Shown: positions 26,916-36,668 of the stretch, piece after piece
How positions within the stretch are numbered: position 1 is the stretch's first letter
Layout of the letters: each line of letters begins with the position of its first letter
Assembly (NCBI GenBank): GCA_027682925.1
Contig: JAQCYU010000003.1
Coordinates: forward strand, 1-64,000
From: Coriobacteriaceae bacterium AF45-21
GTDB taxonomy: Bacteria; Actinomycetota; Coriobacteriia; Coriobacteriales; Coriobacteriaceae
Reading direction: 5' to 3'
Length of the DNA stretch: 64,000 nucleotides
The notes under the pieces: model-generated
Databases searched by the model: none
Told to the model about the DNA's origin: nothing
Seen by the model: only the letters and a program-made list of their open reading frames with translations
Made by a program: the position numbers and the translations under genes

Positions 26916-29695
26916 CAGAATCCTCCAAACTCACGATCTTCACGTGCCATCTCGGCATCGACAGATTCCAGCGCGGCAAGCCCCTCCTCGTCCAGCAGGA
27001 CCTCGCGCGGCTTGGAACCGTCGGGCGGACCGACGACACCCTTTTCTTCCAGCATATCCATAATACGCCCGGCACGCGCATAGCCAACCTTCAGGCGGCG
27101 TTGCAGGCCAGATGTGGAGCCAAGCTGCGAATCCACCACAATATGGGCGGCTTCCCAGATGAGTGGATCATCGTCTTGTGGCTCGGCAACTCCGGTGCGG
27201 ACAATGCCGCCGCTACCCGCCATGGACATGGAAGCGGGCGCCACGGCAGACAGGATCTCCTCGTGGTAGTCGGGCTCGCTCTGCGACTTGACGAACTCGA
27301 CAATTTCGTTGATTTCATCGTCCGAGACAAAGCAGCCCTGAATACGGCGAGGCTTGCCCCAGTCGACCTTGGAGAACAGCATGTCGCCCAAACCGGTGAG
27401 CTTTTCGGCACCCATCTGGTCGATGATGACGCGCGAGTCGATGCCCGTGGCGACGTTAAAGGCGATGCGGTTGGTGATGTTGGCCTTGATAAGGCCCGTC
27501 ACCACGTTTGAGCTGGGACGCTGCGTGGCCACGATAAGATGAATACCGGCGGCACGGCCCAGCTGTGCAATACGCACGATCGAGGCCTCGACATCCTTAC
27601 CGGCAACCATCATCAGATCCGAGAGCTCGTCGATGATAATGACCAGGTAGGGCATCTTTTGCGGCGGATTGTCGTAATGCTCAAACTCGCCGGCGGCCTG
27701 CTTTTCGTTGTAGGTCGAGATCTTACGCACGTTGAGACGCTCGAAGACCTTCAGGCGACGCTCCATCTCGGACACGGCCCATTGCAGAGCGCTCGCGGCC
27801 TGCTTGGGCTCGGTCACTACAGGCACGTAAAGATGCGGCAGACCGTTATAGCCCGCAAGCTCGACGCGCTTGGGGTCGACCATGATCAGGCGAACGTCCT
27901 CGGGAAGGGCGCGCATGAGCAAGGTCGTGATGATGGAGTTGATCATGACCGACTTACCGGAACCCGTGGTACCGGCGATCAGCAGGTGGGGCATCTTGGC
28001 AAGGTCGGCGACGACCGGCGTACCCTCGGCATCTCGACCGATAGCCAGCTCGAGCGGACCGCCCTTCACATAGGGAAGCACGTCGCCCAAGTTGACGTTC
28101 TGGCGCTTGCGGTTGGGAATCTCGATGCCCACAAGCGAGGTGCCGGGGATCGGGGCAAAGATACGCACCGACTGGGCAGCGAGCGAAAGCGCGATATCGT
28201 CCTCGAGGCTCGAGATCTTGCTCACGCGCTCGCCCTCGCCAGGTTGCAGCTTAAAGGTCGTCACCGTGGGGCCGGCGATCCAGCCGACCACGCGGGCGCT
28301 GCGGCCAAACTCAAGCAACGTGGACTGCAGCGACTCGGCAGTCTGCTCAAGTTCCTTGTCCGAAGACGCGGCGGAAGCCGACTGCGGGTTGGCATGCAAG
28401 ATCTCGAGCGGCGGAAGCTTGAGGCCGTCCTCTTCTTCGCCCTCGACATCCGTAGGAGTTGCGTCCGCTCCCCCATCGCTAGCCGCAGCCGATTCGACAG
28501 CACTCGAGGCAGGCGCGTCGGCAACCTTGGAATGCTTCAAGAAGTCGGGAATCTGAGGTGCTGCCGAGACAGGATTCACGGCAAACGGCGGCTCGGACTC
28601 GTCGATCTTATCGGGGTCGTCTTCCATCGAAAGCTGGCCGGTTACCTGGCCGCGCTTTGCATGGCGACGCGGCAGCAAAGTTGTCTTTGCGGTCTCAATC
28701 GGAGCCTCGTCGTCCTCGTCATCGCCCTCGGTGAGCTCAATCTCGCTCTCGGACCAAGACGGGTCGGGCTCACTCGTATTGAGCTTAGGAACCGTCTTGC
28801 CCTTCTTGGCATGACGGCGCGGCAGCAGCGTCGTCTTAGCGCGCTCAGCCTCCACGGCATCGGACACGTCGACAAACGGATCCTCATCCTCGTCGTCATC
28901 GTCCAAAACCGGGTCCACATCGTTGCCCATGACCGTGGTCACGGCAGCATCGGAACTCTTTTGGCGCAGAATGCTCAGGTGCGGACGGGCAACGCCGGGC
29001 ACCGACAGGGCTTCGTCGTCACCCCACGGGCTCGCGTTAACATCGGCACGACGGCGTTCGGCAAAATCCGCCGCACGATCGCGGGCAGAGCGCAAAACGC
29101 CGCCAACCGAAAAGCCAATGATGACAAGGCCCACGACGACAAGGCCCAGCAGGACTACCATCGCGATAGGCTTACCCAGGGCATTCTGCAGCGCACTCGC
29201 AATAAACGCACCGATGTAGCCACCCGAAGCGGACAGATTTTGCGGCGTGAACATAAGGTCGCACGAGTCGCTCGTACCCGGCACCATCAGCGAAAGAATG
29301 GAGACGACGGCGACAAAGACCACGGCGCCGCCCGCAACAGAGCGCACGTTGAGCGGCGAGTCCTCGCCCAAAAAGAGCGTGGCGGCAAACAGCAAAATGA
29401 CGATCGGCAACACGTAGGCGCCCAGACCAAAGCCCAGGTGGTAGAACCCGGCAACGGCAGCCGTAACGGGCGCTGTTGCCGGAGAAATCACGGCAATAAA
29501 GGACGCAATCGCCAAAACGGCAATGACCACGCCGGCGATATCGCGATTGGCTGAGGGCTCGACCAGGGGCTCGAACTCATCAAACTCGGACTCGTGGCCC
29601 TTATTGGCACGCAGATGGGAACCGGCACCCTTAGCAGATGCCGGTTGGTTATTGGCCTTATTGCCTTTGGCGTTTTGTGCAGATCCGCGCGCCAA
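26915..29695 (-). CDS. ftsK: DNA translocase FtsK/SpoIIIE
   Basis: 926-residue septal DNA pump: four or five membrane helices in residues 50-205, an acidic disordered linker (about 210-450), the RecA-like motor with Walker A GTTGSGKSV and Walker B LVIIIDELSDL, and a C-terminal winged helix (LGSTSGLQRRLKVGYARAGRIMD, gamma domain). The linker holds a near repeat, AKTTLLPRRHAK. The start is a TTG at 29695, since GGAGG in the last codons of rnj lies ahead and no ATG fits; it is 1 base after the rnj stop, thus coupled. Confidence 0.95.
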   Translation of the reverse strand: MARGSAQNAKGNKANNQPASAKGAGSHLRANKGHESEFDEFEPLVEPSANRDIAGVVIAVLAIASFIAVISPATAPVTAAVAGFYHLGFGLGAYVLPIVILLFAATLFLGEDSPLNVRSVAGGAVVFVAVVSILSLMVPGTSDSCDLMFTPQNLSASGGYIGAFIASALQNALGKPIAMVVLLGLVVVGLVIIGFSVGGVLRSARDRAADFAERRRADVNASPWGDDEALSVPGVARPHLSILRQKSSDAAVTTVMGNDVDPVLDDDDEDEDPFVDVSDAVEAERAKTTLLPRRHAKKGKTVPKLNTSEPDPSWSESEIELTEGDDEDDEAPIETAKTTLLPRRHAKRGQVTGQLSMEDDPDKIDESEPPFAVNPVSAAPQIPDFLKHSKVADAPASSAVESAAASDGGADATPTDVEGEEEDGLKLPPLEILHANPQSASAASSDKELEQTAESLQSTLLEFGRSARVVGWIAGPTVTTFKLQPGEGERVSKISSLEDDIALSLAAQSVRIFAPIPGTSLVGIEIPNRKRQNVNLGDVLPYVKGGPLELAIGRDAEGTPVVADLAKMPHLLIAGTTGSGKSVMINSIITTLLMRALPEDVRLIMVDPKRVELAGYNGLPHLYVPVVTEPKQAASALQWAVSEMERRLKVFERLNVRKISTYNEKQAAGEFEHYDNPPQKMPYLVIIIDELSDLMMVAGKDVEASIVRIAQLGRAAGIHLIVATQRPSSNVVTGLIKANITNRIAFNVATGIDSRVIIDQMGAEKLTGLGDMLFSKVDWGKPRRIQGCFVSDDEINEIVEFVKSQSEPDYHEEILSAVAPASMSMAGSGGIVRTGVAEPQDDDPLIWEAAHIVVDSQLGSTSGLQRRLKVGYARAGRIMDMLEEKGVVGPPDGSKPREVLLDEEGLAALESVDAEMAREDREFGGF

Positions 29696-29696
29696 A

Positions 29697-31367
29697 CTAA
29701 ACCTCCATGACGACCGGGATGATCATCGGGCGGGTGCGCGTACGGCTCCAGATAAAGTTAGAGAGCGAATCGCGTACGGCCTTGCGAATGGCATCGGAAC
29801 CGCTGCTCGTAAAGCTGAACTTGCCCTTCTCGATCGTCTTCATAATGGATGCGGAGGCATCCTCGGAGAACTGGTCGTCGATGGCAAACGAGACACCACG
29901 GCCCGAGAACTCGATGGCCTCGATCTTCTTGTGCTTAAGCGAGACGATGGCAACAGCGGTAACCATACCGTCGTTGGCGAGCTTCTGACGATCGCGCAAG
30001 ACGATGGGGTCGGTATCGCCGATACGCAGGCCGTCGACGTAGACGACGCCGGACTCGACGGGCGTACCGCGCTTAACGATACCGCCGCGCATCTCGAGCG
30101 TGTCGCCGTTGTCGAGGATAAAGATATGATCGTCCTTGAGACCCATCTTGCGGGCCAGCTGGGCATGGGCGCGCAGATGCACGGCTTCACCGTGAACCGG
30201 CATAAAGTACGTGGGCTTGGCCATGGCCATCAGGAGCTTGAGCTCCTCCTGGCTACCGTGACCGGAGACGTGAACGAGAGCGCGGTTCTTATCCCACACG
30301 TCACAGCCGAGCTTGGCCAGGCTGTTGACGACCTGCTGGACGGCCTTCTCGTTGCCGGGAACGGGAGTTGCCGAGAGGATGACGGTATCGCCCTCGTGGA
30401 TGGAGAGCGTCTTGTGCTCGCCATTGGCCATGCGGGACAGGGCCGACAGCGGCTCGCCCTGCGAACCGGTGCACATGACGACAATCTTGTCGTCAGGCAG
30501 GTTATCAATGTCAAAGGCATCGATGATATCGGCGTCGTCGATGTTGAGGTAGCCAAGCTCGCGCGCCACGCGGGTGTTAGTGAGCATGGAGCGACCGGTC
30601 ACAACGACCTTACGGCCGCACTTGCGGGCGGCATCGCAGATCTGCTGCAAACGATGGATGTGGCTCGAGAACGACGCGACGAACACGCGACCCGGCGCGT
30701 TCTTGATGGCGTGCAGCAGGTTGGGACCAACCTCGGCCTCGGACTTGGTAAAGCCGGGAACCGTGGCGTTGGTGGAGTCGGAAAGCAGCAGGTCGATACC
30801 CTGCTTGGCAAAGCGGCTGATAGCGGCATAGTCGGGCGTGACGCCGTCGATGGGCGTCTGGTCGAGCTTAAAGTCGCCGGTGTGCATAACGGTACCCTGG
30901 TTGGTGCGGATGAACACGCCCAGAGCGCCGGGAATGGAGTGCGTCATCGAGAAGAAGTCGAGCGAGATGCCGCCGAGGTTGACATGGCTGCCGCCCTTGA
31001 CCTCGCGGAACTTGGGTGCGCGGATGCGGAACTCAGAAAGCTTGCCCTCGATAAAGCCAAGCGTCAGCTTGCTCGAAAAGATGGGCACCTTATTGTTGAG
31101 GTCCTGCAGCAGGTACGGAAGCGAACCGGTGTGGTCCTCGTGGCCGTGGGTAACGACGATACCGCGGAGCTTCTCCTCGTTCTCCAGAACATAGGTGTAG
31201 TCGGGAAGCACCAGGTCAATACCGGGCTGGGAATCGTCGGGGAACATGAGGCCAGCGTCAACGAGCACCATGTCGTCGCCGCATTCGAAGACCGTCATGT
31301 TCTTGCCGATGCCGTCAAGGCCGCCGAGCGGAATGATCTTCAAAGGAGATGATTTTTTAGCTGCCAT
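29697..31367 (-). CDS. rnj: Ribonuclease J
   Basis: 556-residue metallo-beta-lactamase/beta-CASP RNase with 5' exo- and endonuclease activity. Metal motif HGHEDHTG lies at about residues 73-80; SHGSQEE-like and beta-CASP segments (TGSQGEPLSALSRMANG, VSGHGSQEELKLLM, PVHGEAVHL) follow. ATG 31367 begins MAAKKSSPLKIIPLGG. The ribosome site is distant (GAAAGGA 14 bases upstream), so initiation may be weak; upstream in-frame codons to 31520 lack similarity. Confidence 0.95.
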   Translation of the reverse strand: MAAKKSSPLKIIPLGGLDGIGKNMTVFECGDDMVLVDAGLMFPDDSQPGIDLVLPDYTYVLENEEKLRGIVVTHGHEDHTGSLPYLLQDLNNKVPIFSSKLTLGFIEGKLSEFRIRAPKFREVKGGSHVNLGGISLDFFSMTHSIPGALGVFIRTNQGTVMHTGDFKLDQTPIDGVTPDYAAISRFAKQGIDLLLSDSTNATVPGFTKSEAEVGPNLLHAIKNAPGRVFVASFSSHIHRLQQICDAARKCGRKVVVTGRSMLTNTRVARELGYLNIDDADIIDAFDIDNLPDDKIVVMCTGSQGEPLSALSRMANGEHKTLSIHEGDTVILSATPVPGNEKAVQQVVNSLAKLGCDVWDKNRALVHVSGHGSQEELKLLMAMAKPTYFMPVHGEAVHLRAHAQLARKMGLKDDHIFILDNGDTLEMRGGIVKRGTPVESGVVYVDGLRIGDTDPIVLRDRQKLANDGMVTAVAIVSLKHKKIEAIEFSGRGVSFAIDDQFSEDASASIMKTIEKGKFSFTSSGSDAIRKAVRDSLSNFIWSRTRTRPMIIPVVMEV

Positions 31368-31555
31368 AGGTTCGTGTGGTTTCCTTTCTTCGAAACGGGT
31401 CTGGAACAACCGACGGGGCGCTTCTGGCAAACCGACCGCCGGGAACGTACAAACATGCATCGCCGAATCAATGCAATAACCACAGTATGATACCCATTTG
31501 CACAACAACAGACCACCCATGCATCAAAGCCCCATCTGAACCTGTGTATCCCGCC

Positions 31556-31690
31556 GGTTCCCCGCGAGGGCGGGCACGGATGAAGTTTCCTGCTCTACAG
31601 TCCTGCTCACGACGGAGGCCACATTAAGTGGCCTCCTGTTCGTGCGGAACTCGCGATAAACTTCATCCGTGCCCGCCCTCGCGGGGAACC
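31556..31690. repeat. Long palindromic element, type II copy A
   Basis: A perfect 33-bp stem, 31556-31588 with 31658-31690, encloses a core containing TCCTGCTCTACAGTCCTGC, an inner hairpin GGAGGCCAC/GTGGCCTCC (31614-31622, 31628-31636, loop ATTAA), and GTGCGGAACTCGCGATAAAC. It lies between pnp and rnj. Confidence 0.9.
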
Positions 31691-31814
31691 TACCAAAAAG
31701 GGACAGGTTTATTTTGGTCGGTTTTATCTTGAGATATGCTGTTGTGTCTATCTACAGATCTGAAATCTGACTACTGATAAGACTGTCTAACTAAATATCG
31801 ATCGGCACTAACAA

Positions 31815-31962
31815 GCCCTTTTGCTTGTGTCCGGGAGGGACGCATATGAAGTTTATCGCGAGTTCCGCACGCAAAGGAAAGCACTTAATGTGCTTTCCGT
31901 CTTCGCAGGACTGTAGAGCAGGAAACTTCATATGCGTCCCTCCCGGGCACAAGCAAAAGGGC
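31815..31962. repeat. Long palindromic element, type II copy B (inverted)
   Basis: A 40-bp stem with one G.T pair (31815-31854, 31923-31962) encloses the same core in reverse orientation. The inner hairpin here is GGAAAGCAC/GTGCTTTCC with the same ATTAA loop, three positions changed in both arms relative to copy A. The outer stem sequence is unrelated to copy A outside ATGAAGTTT. Between A and B (31691-31814) is AT-rich DNA with no gene. Confidence 0.9.
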
Positions 31963-31987
31963 GACCCCTGTCCGGAGTCGCCCTTGT
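31953..31987 (-). terminator. Terminator of pnp
   Basis: AAGGGCGAC (31957-31965) pairs with GTCGCCCTT (31977-31985); on the minus strand TTTTGC follows. Its left arm overlaps the distal arm of the type II copy B element, so the two structures compete. Confidence 0.8.
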
Positions 31988-32008
31988 TGAGCTGATTATG
32001 TACGGCTG

Positions 32009-34257
32009 TTACTCGGCGTCGTGGTGACGGCGGGGCTTGCGGCCTCCGTTGTCGCCGGGACGGCGCGGACGGTCGCTGCGCTCGGAGCGCTCACGGACCG
32101 CGGACGCTCACGACGCTGGAAGTGCTCGCCGTCGCCCTCGGAGGCACCCTCGGCGCGAGCCGGGGCTTCGGGCTTGTCGAGACGATCGAGCGAGATCTTG
32201 CCGCGATCGTCGACCTCGATGACGACGACCTTGACCTCGTCGCCCACGTTGAGGACGTCCTCGACCTTCTCCACGCGGCCCTTGGCGACGCGGGAGATGT
32301 GCAGCAGGCCGTCCTTGCCGGGCAGCAGGTTGACGAAGGCGCCGAAGGGCTGGATGGAGACCACGCGACCGGTGTACTCCTCGCCCGGCTCGGGAACCTT
32401 GATGATGAGCTTGATGCGCTCAACGGCCTGGTCGACGGACTCGCCGGTGCCGCCGACAAAGACGGTGCCGTCCTCCTGGATGTCGACCGAGGCGCCGGTC
32501 TCGTCCTGGATGCCGCGGATGACCTTACCGCCGGAACCGATGACGTCGCGGATCTTGTCGGTCGGAACCTGGATGGAAACGATGCGCGGAGCGGTGCTGC
32601 GCGTGGTGTGGCGCGGCTCGGGAATCACATCGAGCATCTTCTGCAGGATGAAGGCGCGACCCTCCTTGGCCTGTTGCAGAGCGCGGGCCAGGATGTCGAA
32701 AGTGAGGCCGGTGGCCTTGTTGTCCATCTGCAGGGCGGTGATGCCCTCGGTGGTGCCGGTGACCTTAAAGTCCATGTCGCCCAGGAAGTCCTCGAGACCC
32801 TGGATGTCGGACAGGACCACGGTCTTGCCCTCCTCCTGAATCAGGCCCATGGCGATACCGGAGACCGGGCGCTTAATGGGCACGCCGCCGTCCATAAGGG
32901 CGAGCGTGGAGCCGCAGGTCGAAGCCATCGAAGAGGAGCCGTTGGACTCCATGACCTCGGAGACCACGCGGATGGCGTAGGGGAACTCGTTCTCGTCGGG
33001 GAGCACCGGAAGCAGAGCGCGCTCGGCTAGATTGCCGTGGCCGATCTCGCGGCGCTTGGGGCTGCCCATGCGGCCGGTCTCACCGGTGCAGAACGGCGGG
33101 AAGTTGTAGTGGTGCATGTAGCGTTTGCCCTCGGTGGGCTCGATGGTATCCAGACGCTGGCCCTCGTTGAGCATGCCGAGCGACAGGACGGAAAGCACCT
33201 GGGTCTGGCCGCGCTGGAACAGGCCGGAGCCGTGAACGAGCGGCAGGTAGTTGTCCTTCACCATGATGGGACGGATCTCATCGGCGGCACGACCGTCGAC
33301 GCGCTCGCCGGTCTCAACGACCATGGTGCGCATGGCCTTCTTCTCGAGCTTCTTGAGCGCCACGGGGATCTCGCGCTCCCAAGCGGCCTGCTCCTCCTCG
33401 GTGAACTCGGCGCGGATGGACTCCTTCAGAGCCTCGACCTTACCGATACGGGAGAGCTTGTCGGCGTCGCGAAGGGCGGCTGCCATCTCGTCGTAGTGGG
33501 CGAAGATGCGCTCCTGGACCTCCTCGACGGGCTGGTCGAGCGGGTACTCCTTCTTGACGATGGGGCCGTTAACCTGCTCCCACTCGGCGACGAACTCGTC
33601 CTGAGCCTGGCAGAAAGCGGCAAGGGCCTCCTGGCCAAACTTCATGGCGGCGAGCATGTCGTCCTCGGAGATCTCCTCGGCGCCGGCCTCGACCATCGAG
33701 ATGAAGTCGGCGGATCCGCCCAGCTCCAGGTCCAGATCCGAGTTCTCGCGCTCCTCGTAGGTGGGGTTGACGATAAACTCGCCGGTCTCCACGTTACGGC
33801 CGATGCGCACGCAGGCAAGCGGGCCCTCGAAGGGCACGCCGCCAAGCGTCATGGCCAGGGATGCACCCATGACGTTGATGACATCGAAGGGGTTGACCTG
33901 GTCGGCGACGAGCGAGGTGGCGACGATGTGCACCTCGTTGCGGAAGCCATCCGGGAAGCTCGGGCGAATCGGGCGATCGATCATGCGGGCCGTGAGCGTG
34001 GCCTTCTCGCTGGGACGGCCCTCACGCTTGAGGTAGCCACCCGGGATGCGGCCGGCTGCGTACATCTTCTCGTTGAAGTCGACGGTCAGCGGGAAGAAGT
34101 CGTAGTTCTTGCGCTCCTTGGAGACGACCACGGTGTCGAGCATCGTGGTGTCGCCCTGCTTGACCAGGCAGGCGCCGGTGGCCTGCTTGGCAAGCTCGCC
34201 CGACTCAAAGGTGTAGGTCTTGCCGTACAGCTCAAAGGTCTTGGATACGAGTGTCAT
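32009..34257 (-). CDS. pnp: Polyribonucleotide nucleotidyltransferase (frameshifted near 32100)
   Basis: 3'-5' phosphorolytic exoribonuclease. It has two RNase PH domains (N-terminal AGRIPGGYLKREGRPSE; second with GTGEI-type core GRMGSPKRREIGHGNLAERA), then KH (IRDVIGSGGKVIRGIQDETG) and S1 (GEEYTGRVVSIQPFGAFV) domains. ATG 34257 has AAGGAG four bases upstream. After RRERPR the read frame continues to a stop at 31996, but one added base near 32100 yields a basic tail ending GRKPRRHHDAE with stop at 32009-32011, 749 residues in total. That is the likely real end; the error only affects the unstructured tail. Confidence 0.95.
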
Positions 34258-34268
34258 TGTTCTCCTTA

Positions 34269-34293
34269 ACCCCGCAGACCCCTTGTCTGCGGG
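34269..34293 (-). promoter_or_regulatory. Hairpin in the pnp leader
   Basis: CCCGCAGAC (34271-34279) and GTCTGCGGG (34285-34293) form a 9-bp stem one to two bases upstream of the pnp Shine-Dalgarno sequence. In other bacteria pnp is autoregulated through a leader stem cleaved by RNase; this one is placed to do the same. Confidence 0.55.
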
Positions 34294-34359
34294 CTTCTCA
34301 TGTGACGCGGGCCCCCTGCCCCCGCCACGCTTCAGAGCGTGATTGTTCGCGCCCTTACA

Positions 34360-34392
34360 CAAAAAGAGCGCCCCGCTGCGCAGGACGCTCTT
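34360..34392 (-). terminator. Terminator of rpsO
   Basis: AAGAGCG (34364-34370) pairs with CGCTCTT (34386-34392), followed on the minus strand by TTTTT. Confidence 0.85.
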
Positions 34393-34406
34393 AGCATGTA
34401 CAAATC

Positions 34407-34685
34407 CTACTGGATGTTGTCGCGGATGCCCAGAGCCTTGATGAGCTCACGGTACTCGACGATGTCGTTCTTCTTGATGTAGGAGAGAAGACGACGACGA
34501 CGGCCGACGAGCATGAGCAGGCCACGACGGGTGTGGAAGTCCTTCTGGTGGGACTTCATGTGCTCGGTCAGCTCCTTGATGCGCTCGGACAGGATGGCGA
34601 CCTGAACCTTGGGGTTGCCGGTGTCGACCGGGGTGTTACCGAACTGGGCAGTCAGCTCCGCCTTGCGCTCTTTGGAAACAGTCAT
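34407..34685 (-). CDS. rpsO: 30S ribosomal protein S15
   Basis: 92-residue small-subunit protein that binds 16S rRNA helices 20-22. NTPVDTGNPKVQVAILSERI (first part), the SHQKDFHTRRGLLMLVGRRR segment and the C-terminal KALGIR are characteristic. ATG 34685 follows GAAAGGTG. It lies ahead of pnp, the usual rpsO-pnp order, with a terminator between. Confidence 0.97.
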   Translation of the reverse strand: MTVSKERKAELTAQFGNTPVDTGNPKVQVAILSERIKELTEHMKSHQKDFHTRRGLLMLVGRRRRLLSYIKKNDIVEYRELIKALGIRDNIQ

Positions 34686-34823
34686 TGTTTCACCTTTCGT
34701 TTTGCGTCGCCCACGGGCGACTCGATTCGCCTCGGACTGGGAAGCCGCCGGTGGAGCGAACAACCAAGGTCGAGGTACCAACAGGTCGGTATGTTACCAC
34801 AAGCAGCCCGCGCCTGCGCATCA

Positions 34824-35573
34824 TCACCGACCCAACATGAATTCCATCGCGCGGAGGCGCTGATCGGTGTGCGTCGCAGCCCAAACATGCGAAAGCCCGA
34901 GCAGGAATGCCGCCGTATGCGGGTCGATTCGCTCGGCCATGAGCGCATCGAAGGTCATGGACATGAGGGCGCGCAGCCATGCGGTCTCACCGGTCGACAC
35001 CAGTTCGGCACCTGGAACGCTCGACGCGCACGACCCGCACATGAGACCGCCCGCCTGGGCTGAAAAATACGACAGCATGGGGTCTCCGCACAGCACACAG
35101 GCCGAAAAATCGGGACGATAGCCAACGTGCGATAGCAGCTTAAAGACATATGCCGCCACAAGTAGGTCCATATGTGCCGTGTCAAGCCCGCTGCCCACCA
35201 GGGCAAGTGCTCGCTGCGTTATGGCAAAGGTAAACGGGTCCTCGGCGTCCTCGAACGAGCACACGCGCGCGACCTCGGCGATCGCGCTTGCGGCGCAGGT
35301 CGTCTCGTAATCGGGCGCAGCGCCGAGCGGCGCCTCCATAAGCTCGGCCTGAGAAACCACATCGAGTGACCGTCCATGTGCGAGCAGCATATCGACCGTA
35401 CAGAACAGCTCGCAGCGCGCCGCCAAGCGCCCGCCGGGTTTGCGCGCGCCCTTTGCCACGGCACGAACCTGCCGACCCCGCTCGTCAAGCATCGTCAAGA
35501 TCAGGTCGGTCTCTTTGAGCTTCGTCTTGTCGAGGACGAGCACCTTGGTGTGATATGTCCGGGAGCCTGCCAT
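34824..35573 (-). CDS. recO: DNA repair protein RecO
   Basis: 249-residue RecF-pathway mediator. N-terminal OB fold (TYHTKVLVLDKTKLKETDLIL), helical middle, and a zinc site with Cys pairs in CVLCG and CGSCA. ATG 35573 follows AAGGA. It lies 15 bases downstream of era, the usual order, and ends the lepA-to-recO run. Confidence 0.94.
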   Translation of the reverse strand: MAGSRTYHTKVLVLDKTKLKETDLILTMLDERGRQVRAVAKGARKPGGRLAARCELFCTVDMLLAHGRSLDVVSQAELMEAPLGAAPDYETTCAASAIAEVARVCSFEDAEDPFTFAITQRALALVGSGLDTAHMDLLVAAYVFKLLSHVGYRPDFSACVLCGDPMLSYFSAQAGGLMCGSCASSVPGAELVSTGETAWLRALMSMTFDALMAERIDPHTAAFLLGLSHVWAATHTDQRLRAMEFMLGR

Positions 35574-35588
35574 GCGCGCCGCGCGTCC

Positions 35589-36656
35589 TTAGTCCTCGGC
35601 GTTATAGCCAAAGCGGCGAATCTGGGCCTCGTCGTCACGCCAGCCGGCCTTGACCTTCACGTCCAGCTCCAAAAAGACCTGCGTGCCAAAGATGCGCTCA
35701 AGATCGCGACGGGCGTCGATACCGATATGCTTGATCATCTCGCCGCCCTTGCCGATGATGATGCCCTTCTGGCCCTCACGCTCGACATAAATGGCGGCGT
35801 GCACGCGCAGCACCTTCTTGGTCTGCTCGAGCGCATCGCAGATCACACCAACGGAGTGCGGGATCTCATCACGGGTGCGGCGCAGAACCTTTTCGCGCAC
35901 AAACTCAGCAACGAGCGTCTCGTCAGAAGCGTCGGTGCCCATGTCCTCGGGGAACCAACGCGGGCCTTCGGGCAAAAAGTGCGCAACGGTCTCGATAAAG
36001 GCATCGACGTTGAAGTTCTTGACCGACGACGTCACGATCTCGTCGTCATATTCCATGAGCTCGTGGGCGGCCTTAAGCTGCTCCATGACCTGTGCGGGGT
36101 CGGCCTCATCGGCCTTGGTAAGCACTAGGACCTTCTTGGAACGAGCGTTCTTGACGCGCTCGGCAACCCAGGCGTCTCCCCTGCCGATGGGCTTGGTGGC
36201 ATCAATCAAAAACGCGACGACATCGACATCGTTCAGCTCGAACAACGCACTCTTGTTGAGCTCGGAACCCAGGCCGTCCTTAGGCTTATGAATACCCGGG
36301 GTATCGACAAAGACCAGCTGGTAGCCGGGACGGTTGACGACGGCGCGCATGCGGCGGCGGGTCGTCTGGGCCACAGGCGAGGTGATGGCGACCTTTTTGC
36401 CATAGCAGGCATTAAGCAGCGTGGACTTGCCGGCGTTGGGGCGACCGACCAGGGCCACGAAGCCGCTGCGGAAACCGGGCTCCACGTCGCCAAAGCCCGC
36501 GAGGTTCTCATCCTCGTCGCACAGGGCGTCGAGTTCCTCGTCGCTCATACCCTCAAACGGGTCGAACTCCTCGACATCCTCGAGCTCCTCGGTATCCACC
36601 GCGTCCAGGGACTCGTCGTCCAAAATCTCATCGGTAGACTGCATATTGTCGGACAT
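35589..36656 (-). CDS. era: GTPase Era
   Basis: 355-residue GTPase that helps mature 16S rRNA and assemble the 30S subunit. The G1 motif GRPNAGKS is at residues 71-78, G3 DTPG, G4 TKAD, and a C-terminal KH domain (AAIYVEREGQKGIIIGKGG, first half). An acidic N-terminal extension of about 60 residues is unusual; many Era proteins start directly before G1. AAAGGG precedes ATG 36656. Confidence 0.95.
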   Translation of the reverse strand: MSDNMQSTDEILDDESLDAVDTEELEDVEEFDPFEGMSDEELDALCDEDENLAGFGDVEPGFRSGFVALVGRPNAGKSTLLNACYGKKVAITSPVAQTTRRRMRAVVNRPGYQLVFVDTPGIHKPKDGLGSELNKSALFELNDVDVVAFLIDATKPIGRGDAWVAERVKNARSKKVLVLTKADEADPAQVMEQLKAAHELMEYDDEIVTSSVKNFNVDAFIETVAHFLPEGPRWFPEDMGTDASDETLVAEFVREKVLRRTRDEIPHSVGVICDALEQTKKVLRVHAAIYVEREGQKGIIIGKGGEMIKHIGIDARRDLERIFGTQVFLELDVKVKAGWRDDEAQIRRFGYNAED

Positions 36657-36668
36657 GGGAATCCCTTT

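Noticed and set aside
27539..29554. 671-residue open frame antisense to ftsK
   Set aside because: Shadow frame; composition reflects reversed codons of ftsK.
29523..31352. 609-residue open frame antisense to rnj
   Set aside because: Shadow of RNase J; no start signal.
31376..31627. Small open frame between rnj and the type II element
   Set aside because: Runs into the palindromic element and has no ribosome site.
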